A DNA stretch of 29,692 nt from CAYYWV01 sp964475385 (GCA_964475385.1 CAYYWV010000019.1:1-29692); one strand, 5' to 3'. Shown: positions 1 to 6,712, counted from the stretch's first letter. The notes: generated from the letters alone by a model not told the origin. Numbers and translations: made by a program.

Positions 1-137
1 GCGAGGTCGCGCTGGTAGGCCGCCTGATCGACGCCGCCCAGATCGACGATGGGCTAATAAGTCTGCGCGCAGGCGGCGAGCCCGAAGGCGGCCGCCGCGA
101 GCGCGGCGTGAGCCTTCCATCTCAACAGAGCGTTCAT
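1..137 (-). pseudogene. Lipoprotein gene interrupted by an in-frame stop, cut by window edge
   Basis: Reading the minus strand from the ATG at 137-135 gives a classic lipoprotein leader: a short basic start (MNALLRWK), an Ala-rich hydrophobic stretch, and the lipobox LAAC with the acylated Cys at residue 23. A good ribosome site, AAGGAG, lies about 8 bases upstream. After CAQTY the frame meets TAG at 54-56. Reading past it gives PIVDLGGVDQAAYQRDL, which looks like genuine coding sequence and resembles the start of the mature part of glycine-zipper type outer-membrane lipoproteins (family suggested from memory only). The most economical reading is a real lipoprotein gene broken by one nonsense change, probably at a Ser or Arg codon. 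A sequencing error is the alternative. The rest of the gene lies beyond the left edge. Confidence 0.6.
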
Positions 138-307
138 CCGGTCTCTCCTTTTGCGCGGCGCTTGCTCGCCCCACGGCCCGTGGGCCCTCGGGCTCAGGTC
201 AGCGCCGCGTGCAAGGCGCGAAGGCGGCGGGCCTTGCTCTCCGCTTCGTCCTTCCGCCTTTCGATTTCCGGCTCACCCCGGGGGCCCGCGCGTCGCTCAC
301 CGCCGCG

Positions 308-545
308 CGCTTCGAAGACGGCGTCGCGCGCGGTCAACCACGGCGGCGACAGCGATTCGACCGGCGCGATCTGCGGCAACATCTTGGGCGCTCTCCTCGG
401 CGCGGGCGCGATTCCCGGCCGCTGGTTCGCGGACCTCGAGCTTAAGGGCGCGATCGAGCGCCTCGCCGACGATCTCTACGCCGTCTCCACCGATCGCTCT
501 GACTACGGTTCAGCGGAGGTCTGGACGCGATATCCTGCCTGGTAG
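308..545 (+). pseudogene. ADP-ribosylglycohydrolase (DraG family) 3' remnant, frameshifted
   Basis: The frame ending at the stop 543-545 contains AVNHGGDSDSTGAICGN, the hallmark Asp-rich metal-binding motif near the C-terminus of ADP-ribosylglycohydrolases, followed by a matching tail (IPGRWF, then IERLADDLY, ending WTRYPAW). Family members remove ADP-ribose from arginine or other targets using two Mg ions. The upstream half of the motif (RFEDGVAR, from 308) is in a different frame. The shift falls in the alternating GC run at about 325-332, a typical slippage site. The N-terminal half of the enzyme, with the other metal ligands, is absent. Upstream sequence in all frames is Arg/Pro/Ala-rich and non-protein-like. 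It is therefore a decayed gene end, not a working enzyme. No partner such as DraT is seen. Confidence 0.75.
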
Positions 546-610
546 GGACGAGGACATGACCCGATCACTGCGGCGATCCCGCGCGCAGCGGGACGATGTG
601 CGGCGGTCGA

Positions 611-636
611 CTTCGGCGCCCCCGAGAGCGCCGAAG
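611..636. repeat. Perfect 9-bp hairpin in the decayed region
   Basis: CTTCGGCGC at 611-619 pairs exactly with GCGCCGAAG at 628-636 around an 8-base loop. It lies about 65 bases after the stop of the glycohydrolase remnant and could be that gene's old terminator. There is no clear T-run, so a chance GC-rich dyad is possible. Confidence 0.35.
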
Positions 637-650
637 CGATGCGCCCCACC

Positions 651-725
651 ACGTGATCGGCATCTGCCCTCTGCGGTCAGGGTCTCGACGAGTCGTTTCG
701 TGAGTTTTGCCTTCCTCGGGACCAT
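651..725 (-). pseudogene. Start-proximal fragment of a phage-type tyrosine integrase
   Basis: From the ATG at 725-723 the minus strand reads MVPRKAKLTKRLVETLTAEG before becoming meaningless Arg/Gly-rich sequence. The KLTKRLVETL block matches the conserved opening of integrases that begin with the DUF4102/arm-type DNA-binding domain, where KLTKRxVDxL is typical. A good ribosome site (GGAGAAGG) lies a few bases upstream, so the start looks authentic. Only about 20-25 codons survive: no core-binding domain and no Arg/His/Tyr catalytic residues are present. I infer the scar of an excised or decayed integrative element. The match is short, so moderate caution applies. Confidence 0.5.
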
Positions 726-811
726 CGCCCTTCTCCGGTTTCCTCGCTCCCCGGGGGCACCAAGTTTTGGGGGCTCGCTTTCGCGGCCCCCTAACTTTCC
801 GCGCCCGCCCT

Positions 812-973
812 TTACGCGCCTTTGAGCCGCGATGCGATCTCGGCCGCGTGGCGGCCCTGGAAGCGCTCGCCGCCGCGCTCGACCTCGCTCACCGCGCGCG
901 AGCCGTCGACGCCCGCGAGCGGTTCGGTCCCCGACGAGCAATCCGGCCAGAGGACGCGCATGCGATGCGTCAT
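812..973 (-). pseudogene. Duplicated WrbA C-terminal tail with its own start (53 codons)
   Basis: An ATG at 973-971 preceded by AGGAG (9-base spacing) opens a 53-residue frame. Its last 30 or so residues (DGSRAVSEVERGGERFQGRH and onward to SRLKGA) copy the end of the intact wrbA gene at 2701-3309. The DNA matches almost base for base from about 805 to 927 against about 2694-2816, with a short divergent patch (GGE replacing AIA), and the match continues a few bases past the stop. The first 20 residues (MTHRMRVLWPDCSSG...) are unrelated to WrbA. No flavodoxin core is present. It is best read as the remains of a second wrbA copy or a partial duplication fused to a chance start. Expression as a micro-protein is possible but unsupported. 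Confidence 0.7.
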
Positions 974-1008
974 CGGCCTCGTCTCCTAAAGAGCGTGCGC
1001 AACCGAAA

Positions 1009-1018
1009 GACAGCTGTC
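1009..1018. promoter_or_regulatory. GACAGCTGTC palindrome, candidate activator site
   Basis: A perfect 10-bp palindrome lies about 200 bases upstream of the sigma-54 promoter at 1206-1221. Its CTGTC/GACAG half-sites recur in the dyad at 1122-1144. Position and repetition fit an upstream activator sequence for an enhancer-binding protein. The identity of the activator is inference. Confidence 0.35.
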
Positions 1019-1121
1019 GGCGAGCTTTACAGGTGCGAAATCTCGGCAGGATTTGATAACCCCCCAAACATAAAGGGAAATTCCGCTCTCTATTCGAGTC
1101 ATTGCCTCCAACCGGCTAAAA

Positions 1122-1144
1122 AACTGTCGAAAAATTTTACAGTT
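1122..1144. promoter_or_regulatory. AACTGT-N11-ACAGTT dyad, candidate enhancer-binding site
   Basis: AACTGT at 1122-1127 and ACAGTT at 1139-1144 form an exact 6+6 dyad with an 11-base AT-rich spacer. It lies about 65-85 bases upstream of the -24 element, the usual distance for binding of a sigma-54 activator. The half-sites resemble the palindrome at 1009-1018. Confidence 0.4.
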
Positions 1145-1205
1145 CGGATCGGGGTTCGCCCGCGGAAACGAACTATCCTATTGTGATTCTATGATTTTTC
1201 AATCA

Positions 1206-1221
1206 TTGGCATGAAATTTGC
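1206..1221 (+). promoter_or_regulatory. Sigma-54 (-24/-12) promoter of the PEP-CTERM gene
   Basis: TTGGCATGAAATTTGC fits the RpoN consensus YTGGCACGNNNNTTGC: the invariant GG and GC dinucleotides are present with exactly 10 bases between them, and only the C after TGGCA deviates. Transcription would start near 1233, leaving a leader of about 75 bases before the ATG at 1309. The region is AT-rich relative to its surroundings. PEP-CTERM genes in several bacteria are known to be controlled by RpoN with the PrsK/PrsR two-component system, so the site makes biological sense. Confidence 0.65.
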
Positions 1222-1236
1222 GTAACGTTTTCTAAA

Positions 1237-1250
1237 ACCGCCAAGGCGGT
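1237..1250 (+). promoter_or_regulatory. Hairpin in the 5' leader of the PEP-CTERM gene
   Basis: ACCGCC-AA-GGCGGT is a perfect 6-bp stem close to the predicted transcript 5' end. It may protect the mRNA or take part in control. There is no riboswitch-like architecture around it. Confidence 0.35.
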
Positions 1251-1308
1251 GAGTGGTTTCGTTCGCCATCGAGCGGGCCGTTTGGTCCAGAAATAGGGGG
1301 GTTTTAAG

Positions 1309-2571
1309 ATGAATCAGTATGTTAGAGTTATTTTTCTCGCGGTTATCGGAAGCCTTTTCGCGCTTGGGCCCAGCGTCAGCCAGGCGGGGCCGTTCTTCCA
1401 GGGGCTCGGTTTTCTTCCGGGCGGAGGAATGAGTCGAGCCAATGATGTCTCCGCCGACGGCTCCACCGTCGTGGGCGTGGCCGGGAATTTGCAAGGCAAT
1501 CAAGCATTCCGCTGGACAGCGAGCGGCGGCATGCAAGGGCTCGGCGATCTTCCGGGGGGTCTATTTTACAGCACGGCGAACGCCGTCTCGCGCGACGGTT
1601 CGGTCGTGGTGGGGACCGGTTATACCGGCTCCCTGCCCTCTTCTCGCCGGGCGTTTCGCTGGACTGCAAGCGGCGGGATGCAGGAGCTCAGCGGTTTTTC
1701 GGGGACGAGCTATAGTGGCGACACGGGCGTAGCCGTTTCGGGAGACGGCCAAGCCGTGGTGGTTCAGCGTTTCGGTAATTACGTCACAAGCAGCTCGAAG
1801 CGTTGGGACGCGCCGTTTCTCTGGACCGAAGGTGGGGCCACAAGAATTTTGTCGTTCGTAGATCGTCAAGCTATGGCGATCTCTGATGATAAATCGACCG
1901 TAGTGAGCCAAGGCTACATCTACGATCCTTCTACTGTTCCACCTTCCCTTGTCTTTCAGGGGGTCTACCAGAGCCTGGATTTGACCAAGCCCCCCTCCAA
2001 TTGGTTGCAGAGCACCAATATCATTGGATCTTCGAGCGACCGGTATTCCGTACCGTTTGGCGTTTCGGACGACGGTTCGGTCGTCGTGGGGCATACCCCC
2101 CGCTTTAGCGGCTCCTTCCGTTGGACGGCGAGCGGCGGCATGCAAGGGCTCGGCGATATTCCAGGCGGAAGCCTTGGGGGGACGGCGCTCGACGTTTCCG
2201 GCGATGGATCGATTATCGTGGGCGAGAGCAAGCTCTTCTATTCCCCTAACCAAAGTCTCGACAGCTTCGGCGCTTTCATCTGGGATGCTCTCAACGGAAT
2301 GCGGCTCCTGGAGGATGTCCTCACCACAGACTACGGATTCAACCTTATGGGGTGGCATTTGAGCAAGGCCACGGGCATCTCGTCCGACGGGCTTGTCATC
2401 ACGGGATACGGCATCAACCCGAACGGCCAGACCGAAGCCTGGATCGCCAACCTGCGTACGGGCGGCGTGGGCGGCGGCGGGCCGGCGCAGGTGCCCGAGC
2501 CCATGACGCTGGCCCTGTTCGGGGTCGGCCTCGCGGGGCTGGCCTTCCTGCGGCGCCGGCGGGCGGCCTGA
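1309..2571 (+). CDS. Secreted HAF-repeat protein with PEP-CTERM sorting signal
   Basis: This 420-residue protein is exported and probably surface-anchored or released after exosortase cleavage. An N-terminal signal peptide spans about residues 1-26 (cleavage near SQA-G). The body has alternating motifs of the HAF extracellular repeat family: pairs of xAxDVSxDGSxVVG and FRWTASGGMQGLGDLPGG, near-perfect copies of which occur around residues 60-90 and 265-285. The C-terminus (395-420) is a textbook PEP-CTERM tail: VPEP, a hydrophobic span, then RRRR. Exosortase/PEP-CTERM systems usually accompany exopolysaccharide production and flocculation. No exosortase gene is in the window. An AGGGGGG ribosome site lies about 9 bases before the ATG. 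The middle part (about 1770-2060) is less GC-rich than neighbouring genes, which may indicate transfer or weak codon selection. The ligand or matrix partner is unknown. Confidence 0.9.
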   Translation: MNQYVRVIFLAVIGSLFALGPSVSQAGPFFQGLGFLPGGGMSRANDVSADGSTVVGVAGNLQGNQAFRWTASGGMQGLGDLPGGLFYSTANAVSRDGSVVVGTGYTGSLPSSRRAFRWTASGGMQELSGFSGTSYSGDTGVAVSGDGQAVVVQRFGNYVTSSSKRWDAPFLWTEGGATRILSFVDRQAMAISDDKSTVVSQGYIYDPSTVPPSLVFQGVYQSLDLTKPPSNWLQSTNIIGSSSDRYSVPFGVSDDGSVVVGHTPRFSGSFRWTASGGMQGLGDIPGGSLGGTALDVSGDGSIIVGESKLFYSPNQSLDSFGAFIWDALNGMRLLEDVLTTDYGFNLMGWHLSKATGISSDGLVITGYGINPNGQTEAWIANLRTGGVGGGGPAQVPEPMTLALFGVGLAGLAFLRRRRAA

Positions 2572-2607
2572 GCGGTCCGGTCGAAAAACAATAGAACGGA
2601 GCGCGCC

Positions 2608-2636
2608 AGCGGCGGTCCTTCGGGACCGCCGCTTTC
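2608..2636 (+). terminator. Strong hairpin terminator after the PEP-CTERM gene
   Basis: AGCGGCGGTCC (2608-2618), a TTCG tetraloop, and GGACCGCCGCT (2623-2633) form a perfect 11-bp stem followed by a short T-rich run. It sits between the converging PEP-CTERM and wrbA genes and could stop transcription from both sides. Confidence 0.8.
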
Positions 2637-2700
2637 GTTCGGCTCTTTCGGTTCGGGCGCGTTCGGCCGCCGCCCCTCCGGACGATCCCGCGCCCGTCCT

Positions 2701-3309
2701 TTACGCGCCTTTGAGCCGCGATGCGATCTCGGCCGCGTGGCGGCCCTGGAAGCGGGCGATGGCGCGCTCGACCTCGCTCACCGCGCGCGAGCCGTCGGCC
2801 CCCGCGAGCGTCGTGGCGCCGTAAGGCGTGCCGCCCGCGACCTGGTCCATGGTCATCAGCTCGGGGCAGCTATAGGGCACGCCGACGACGATCATGCCGT
2901 GATGGAGAAGCGTGGTGTGGAACGAGGTGATCGTCGTCTCCTGCCCGCCGTGCTGGGTTGCGGTCGAGACGAACACGCTGCCGACCTTGCCGACGAGCGC
3001 GCCCTTCTGCCACAGCGCCCCGGTCTGGTCGAGGAAGTTGCGCATCTGCGCCGCCATGTTGCCGAAGCGGGTCGGCGTGCCGAACAGGATGGCGTCGTAG
3101 TCGGCGAGCTCCTCGGGCTCGGCGATCGGCGCGGGCTGGTCGGTCTTGGCGTGGATCTGGGCCAGGGTTTCGGCCGGCATCAGCTCGGGCACCCGCTTGA
3201 TGGCGACCTCGGCGTTCGCGACCGCGCGCGCGCCTTCGGCGACCGCCTCGGCCAGGGTCTCCACATGCCCCCAGGTGCTGTAGTAAAGAACGAGAACCTT
3301 CACCGTCAT
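2701..3309 (-). CDS. wrbA: NAD(P)H:quinone oxidoreductase WrbA
   Basis: This 202-residue cytoplasmic flavodoxin-fold enzyme is predicted to bind FMN and reduce quinones by two electrons using NAD(P)H, avoiding semiquinone radicals. It shows the flavodoxin-like opening KVLVLYYSTWGHVETLAEAV, the type-IV NQO landmarks GTPTRFGNMAAQMRNFLDQT and STATQHGGQETT, and the GGTPYGATT motif near the C-terminus. Length is normal. A GTG nine bases further upstream is possible, but the ATG at 3309 has GAGGAG at 8-base spacing and matches family starts. It lies 60 bases downstream of doxX on the same strand, probably co-transcribed. Its last roughly 35 codons are duplicated at 812-927. Confidence 0.95.
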   Translation of the reverse strand: MTVKVLVLYYSTWGHVETLAEAVAEGARAVANAEVAIKRVPELMPAETLAQIHAKTDQPAPIAEPEELADYDAILFGTPTRFGNMAAQMRNFLDQTGALWQKGALVGKVGSVFVSTATQHGGQETTITSFHTTLLHHGMIVVGVPYSCPELMTMDQVAGGTPYGATTLAGADGSRAVSEVERAIARFQGRHAAEIASRLKGA

Positions 3310-3369
3310 GGAACGCACTCCTCGAATTTGTCGTTTGTTTGCTTACGAACCCGGCCCCGGCCGCCGACT

Positions 3370-3801
3370 TCAGGCGCGTCCGCCCTCGGCCTCGGCCGAG
3401 CGGTCGCGGGGAAGCCGGAGCGCATAGGCCCCGTCGCCCAAGAGCCCTTGGACCAGTGAGGCGAGCACGAGAAAGATCGGGTACTCCCAGCCCCCGCCCT
3501 GGGCCGAGAACAACCAGCCGTTGGACCAGTGGACGAAGATCGCGGCCCCAAGCAGGATCGGGATCAGGGCGAGCGCGACCCAGCGCGCATAGAGCCCGAG
3601 GATCAGCAGGACGCCGCCGCCGAGCTCGGCCGCGGCGACGAGATAGGCGGTCCAGCCCGGCAGCCCCACCGATTCGAAGAACTGCGCCGTTCCCGGCATC
3701 GTAAACACCACGATCTTCAAAAGCGCGTGCGCGATGTACATCACGCCGAGACCAAGCCGCAGAAGAAGCGCCGCGATGGGCGCGGTGCGCGAATCAATCA
3801 T
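3370..3801 (-). CDS. DoxX family integral membrane protein
   Basis: This 143-residue inner-membrane protein has four hydrophobic segments (about residues 8-30, 50-70, 73-92 and 105-125). The family opening LLLRLGLGVMYIAHALLKI is present, and the G-rich second helix ELGGGVLLILGLYARW is typical of DoxX. DoxX homologues are linked to thiol or oxidant stress and to quinone-using oxidoreductase complexes. The exact reaction of this one is unknown. AAGGGAA lies about 8 bases before the ATG. Pairing with wrbA and divergence from an HxlR regulator suggests a quinone or electrophile detoxification unit. Confidence 0.9.
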   Translation of the reverse strand: MIDSRTAPIAALLLRLGLGVMYIAHALLKIVVFTMPGTAQFFESVGLPGWTAYLVAAAELGGGVLLILGLYARWVALALIPILLGAAIFVHWSNGWLFSAQGGGWEYPIFLVLASLVQGLLGDGAYALRLPRDRSAEAEGGRA

Positions 3802-3867
3802 GCTGGTTCCCTTCCCTCGCGTCCGGTTGCTGTCGCCGGCGGGCCGGTCCGCCCGCCGATCGGATTT

Positions 3868-3886
3868 CGGTTACATATCGTAACCG
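3868..3886. promoter_or_regulatory. CGGTTAC-N5-GTAACCG dyad, candidate operator
   Basis: A perfect 7+7 inverted repeat lies in the 162-base gap between doxX and the divergent HxlR gene. It is nearer doxX and so is a candidate operator for the doxX-wrbA transcript. Assignment to the neighbouring regulator is inference. Confidence 0.5.
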
Positions 3887-3923
3887 GTAGTTTTGGAAAA
3901 GTAGGTACTTTTCAGTAACTACC
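3886..3923. promoter_or_regulatory. Nested dyads, candidate HxlR operator
   Basis: The outer repeat GGTAGTT (3886-3892) and AACTACC (3917-3923) encloses an inner perfect dyad GAAAAGTA-GG-TACTTTTC (3896-3913). TACTTxxxAAGTA-like symmetry is known for operators of HxlR/DUF24 regulators. Lying about 40-80 bases before the regulator start, it probably mediates autoregulation and control of the divergent operon. Confidence 0.55.
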
Positions 3924-3963
3924 TTCCGCGTTATCCTTCGTCGATCACAATTGCGAGAGCGCC

Positions 3964-4437
3964 ATGTCCGATCCTTCGCCGTCCTCGCCGCCGCCCGCCT
4001 CCGAGACGCTCCCAGCGCAGGCCGCTTCGGCCGACGCCGATACCGCCCCTGACGCCCGGTCTGGGGCGCGCCGGCCCGCGGCCTTGCCCAAAAGCGCCAT
4101 CGGTTGCCCGATGGATTCGCTGCTCAAGCTCTTGATGGGGCCGTGGACGACCTATCTCCTCTGGGTGCTGCGCTGCCACGGCCCGCTGCGCTTCGGCGCG
4201 CTCAAGCGCAAGCTGCCCGGGATCTCGGCCAAGGTTCTGACCGATCGGCTGCGCATGCTCGAGCGCGCCGGCGTCGTCTTTCGCGACCACAAGCCGACGA
4301 TCCCGCCCCAGGTCACTTATGGGCTGACCGCGCGCGGCGACGAGCTCGGCGCGGCGCTCAAGGCCCTCGACGAGATCGCGCAACGCTGGCGCGAGGAAGA
4401 GGAAGCGGCGGCCCGGACCGGGCGGGACGCGGGTTAG
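3964..4437 (+). CDS. HxlR/DUF24 family winged-helix transcriptional regulator
   Basis: This 157-residue DNA-binding protein has a disordered Pro/Ala-rich extension (1-43) followed by the HxlR domain: CPMDSLLKLLMGPWTTYLLW (Cys48 at the conserved position), LRFGALKRKLPGISAKVLTDRLRMLE as the recognition helix region, and the wing YGLTARGDEL. In well-studied members (YodB, CatR) the N-terminal Cys senses quinones or electrophiles. A second Cys at 71 could pair with it. It is divergent from doxX-wrbA across several dyads, which fits local repression relieved by quinone stress. Its TAG directly abuts the stop of the convergent TPP enzyme gene. Confidence 0.92.
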   Translation: MSDPSPSSPPPASETLPAQAASADADTAPDARSGARRPAALPKSAIGCPMDSLLKLLMGPWTTYLLWVLRCHGPLRFGALKRKLPGISAKVLTDRLRMLERAGVVFRDHKPTIPPQVTYGLTARGDELGAALKALDEIAQRWREEEEAAARTGRDAG

Positions 4438-6132
4438 CTAGCTGGCCTTTCCGGCCTTCGCGCGCGCGGCCTCGCGAATCGCCGAAAGCGTCGCGCGCGT
4501 GGTGATGGCTTCGGGATCGAGCTTGAGCTCGATCACCGCGACCCGGCCGGCGGCGCGGGCGCGTTCGAAGGCGGGCGCGAATGCGGCGGTCTCGGCCACG
4601 GTCTCGCCGTGGGCGCCGAAGGCCCGGGCCCAGGCCGCGAAGTCCGGGTTGACGAGGTCGGTGCCGATCACCCGGTCCGGGTAGTCGCGCTCCTGGTGCA
4701 TGCGGATGGTGCCGTACATGCCGTTGTTGACCACCAGGACGATGGGCGCGATGTCGTGGCGCAGCGCGGTCGCGATCTCCTGGCCGGTCATCATCGCGCC
4801 GCCGTCGCCCACGAGCGCGATCGCCGGGCGGTCGGGCGCGCAGAGCTTGGCGGCGATCGCCGCCGGCACGGCGTAGCCCATGGCCCCGCAGGTCGGCCCC
4901 AACTGGCTGCGAAAGCGCGCATACCGATAGTAGCGATGACCCCAGCCGGCGAAGTTGCCGGCGTCGGTGGCGATGATCGCCGCGCCTTCGGTCATCTCGC
5001 GGACGGTCTGGACGACGCGGCCGAGGTCGAGCGCGCCGGGCGTGGGCTCGGGCTCGATCCAGGCGAGGTAGTCGGCCCGCGCCGCCGCGCGCCAACCCTC
5101 CCAAGAGGGGGCCGGGACGGGGGCGAGCGCGCGGGCGGCGGCGGCGAACTCGCCCGGGCCCGCGCAGATCGCAAGCGCGGGCCGGTAGACCCGGCCGAGC
5201 TCGTCGGGGTCCGGGTGGACGTGGATGAGCGCGATCCCGGGATCGGGCGGCGCGGGCAGGCTGTAGCCCTGGGTCGTCGCCTCGCCGAGCCGGGCGCCGA
5301 CCACGAGCAGAAGGTCGGCCTCTTCGAGGCGCGCCGCGAGCGCCGGGTTGATGCCGAGCCCGACGTCGCCGGCCCAACAGTCGTGGTCGTTGTCGAACAG
5401 GTCTTGGCAGCGGAACGAGGCCCCGACCGGCAACCGGTTCGCGCCCGCGAAGGCCTCCATGTCGGCGACCGCCTCGGCGGTCCAACCGCCGCCGCCGACG
5501 ATGACGAAGGGGCGTTTCGCGGCGGCGAGGCGGGCGCGCAGCGCGGCCATCGCGGCCGCGCCCGGGTGGGGGCGCACGACCGCATGGGGGCGCACGTCGG
5601 CGACGACGGCGCGCTCGCGCAGCATGTCGGCGGGCAGGCCGAGAACCACCGGTCCCGGCCGGCCGGCGAGCGCGGTGTGGAAGGCGCGGCTCAGCAGCTC
5701 GGGAATGCGCGCGGGATCGTCGATTCGGGCCGCCCATTTGGCCTGGCCCGCGAACATCTGCTGAACGTCGATCTCCTGGAACGCCTCGCGGCCCGCCATG
5801 CCGCGCGCGACCAGGCCGACGAACAGGATCATCGGCGTCGAATCTTGAGCCGCCGTGTGCACGCCGATCGCGGCGTTGCACGCCCCCGGCCCCCGGGTGA
5901 CGAAGCAGATCCCGGGCCGGCCCGTGAGCTTGCCGTAAGCCTCGGCCATGAAGGCGGCGCCGCTTTCGTGCCGGCAGGCGATCAGCCGGATCGCGTCGCG
6001 GGCGTCGTAAAGCGCGTCGAGAACGGCGAGATAGCTCTCGCCCGGCACGCAGAACACGGTATCCGCCCCGTGCCCGCGCAAGGCGTCAACCAGAATCTCG
6101 CCGCCCGTGCGCGGCCCCGGCGCAGTGGTCAT
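4438..6132 (-). CDS. Acetolactate synthase-like thiamine pyrophosphate enzyme
   Basis: This 564-residue cytoplasmic protein has the three-domain fold of the acetohydroxyacid synthase/benzoylformate decarboxylase superfamily. The catalytic Glu56 lies in CRHESGAAFMAEAYGKLTG, which activates TPP. A central domain has GGGGWTAEA and VVGARLGE. The C-terminal TPP/Mg motif starts at GDGGAMMTG (about residue 440) and ends with the NN of VVNNGMYGT. Length matches the family. The substrate cannot be set from sequence. It stands alone without an ilvN-type small subunit, so a catabolic or specialised 2-oxoacid decarboxylase or lyase is more likely than the branched-chain amino-acid enzyme. AAGGAGG lies 8 bases before the ATG. 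It converges with the HxlR gene with zero bases between stops. Confidence 0.88.
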   Translation of the reverse strand: MTTAPGPRTGGEILVDALRGHGADTVFCVPGESYLAVLDALYDARDAIRLIACRHESGAAFMAEAYGKLTGRPGICFVTRGPGACNAAIGVHTAAQDSTPMILFVGLVARGMAGREAFQEIDVQQMFAGQAKWAARIDDPARIPELLSRAFHTALAGRPGPVVLGLPADMLRERAVVADVRPHAVVRPHPGAAAMAALRARLAAAKRPFVIVGGGGWTAEAVADMEAFAGANRLPVGASFRCQDLFDNDHDCWAGDVGLGINPALAARLEEADLLLVVGARLGEATTQGYSLPAPPDPGIALIHVHPDPDELGRVYRPALAICAGPGEFAAAARALAPVPAPSWEGWRAAARADYLAWIEPEPTPGALDLGRVVQTVREMTEGAAIIATDAGNFAGWGHRYYRYARFRSQLGPTCGAMGYAVPAAIAAKLCAPDRPAIALVGDGGAMMTGQEIATALRHDIAPIVLVVNNGMYGTIRMHQERDYPDRVIGTDLVNPDFAAWARAFGAHGETVAETAAFAPAFERARAAGRVAVIELKLDPEAITTRATLSAIREAARAKAGKAS

Positions 6133-6350
6133 GTCCGCATCCTCCTTCGGCCTGATCGTCGCGGCGGAACGCCGCAGCCCTTCATAGCGCCGCGCGCGCG
6201 CCGACGCCAGCGGCGAGCGCGGTTTCGCTCGCCGGCCGCCGTCGGCCTGCGTTTCCCGCCTTTCGCGGCCGCGGTTTACGAGCCGTTAGGGCGCAAGCGC
6301 TATGGTCGCGGCGATTCCCTCGAACGGGCGATTGCGAGACCGGAAAGCCG

Positions 6351-6614
6351 ATGAGGCGAATGAACGCGCGCCTGCGGGCGCTCGAGACGGCCGAAACGTG
6401 GCCCGATCCGCGCGAAGGGCGCGCGCTCGTCGCCGACGCTCCGCTCGGGCTTCGCCGCTCGAGCCTGGACAACGCTCGCGCGTCCGCGCCCCGGCGGTCT
6501 GTTTTCGTTCTTGAGGCGCTCGACGCCGCAGCCCGGGCCTTCACCCGACCGTTGTCGCCCGAGACCGAAGCCCGAAGCGAAGGCCGCCGCGAACCCCGCT
6601 TGCGCGCCGACTGA
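6351..6614 (+). CDS. Possible small hypothetical protein (87 aa)
   Basis: A frame of 87 codons starts MRRMNARLRALETAE and lies in the 580-base gap between the TPP gene and algH. About four-fifths of its codons end in G or C, consistent with coding but not decisive in such GC-rich DNA. The ribosome site is weak (GGAAAG). No domain, signal peptide or family was recognised. A nested palindrome follows at 6624-6663 and could be its terminator. It may equally be non-coding spacer. Confidence 0.3.
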   Translation: MRRMNARLRALETAETWPDPREGRALVADAPLGLRRSSLDNARASAPRRSVFVLEALDAAARAFTRPLSPETEARSEGRREPRLRAD

Positions 6615-6623
6615 TTGCGTCGT

Positions 6624-6663
6624 TTGCGGCGCGGGTCTGAGGATGCGCGCATCCGCGCCGCAA
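6624..6663. repeat. Nested palindrome upstream of algH
   Basis: TTGCGGCGCGG (6624-6634) pairs perfectly with CCGCGCCGCAA (6653-6663), and between the arms lies a perfect 14-bp palindrome, GGATGCGCGCATCC (6641-6654). It ends 49 bases before the algH start. It could be a terminator for upstream reading, a leader structure or a protein-binding site. Confidence 0.5.
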
Positions 6664-6712
6664 GCGGCGTATACTGGCGTCGGAACACGGCGCAAACGCG
6701 GACCCATCGGCG

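Noticed and set aside
194..382. Minus-strand 62-codon frame with a plausible-looking tail (ERRKDEAESKARRLRALHAA)
   Set aside because: It overlaps the glycohydrolase remnant, whose family motif is clear on the plus strand. No ribosome site or known family supports the minus reading, though it could be another remnant.
753..765. GGGGGCACCA, resembling a tRNA 3' end, next to the integrase remnant as a possible attachment site
   Set aside because: The upstream bases do not form a T-arm or any cloverleaf, and no second copy was noticed to act as the other end of an element.
4609..6354. Long plus-strand frame opposite the TPP enzyme gene
   Set aside because: The Arg/Ala/Gly/Val-rich product has no motifs, while the opposite strand encodes a complete, well-conserved enzyme with a good ribosome site.
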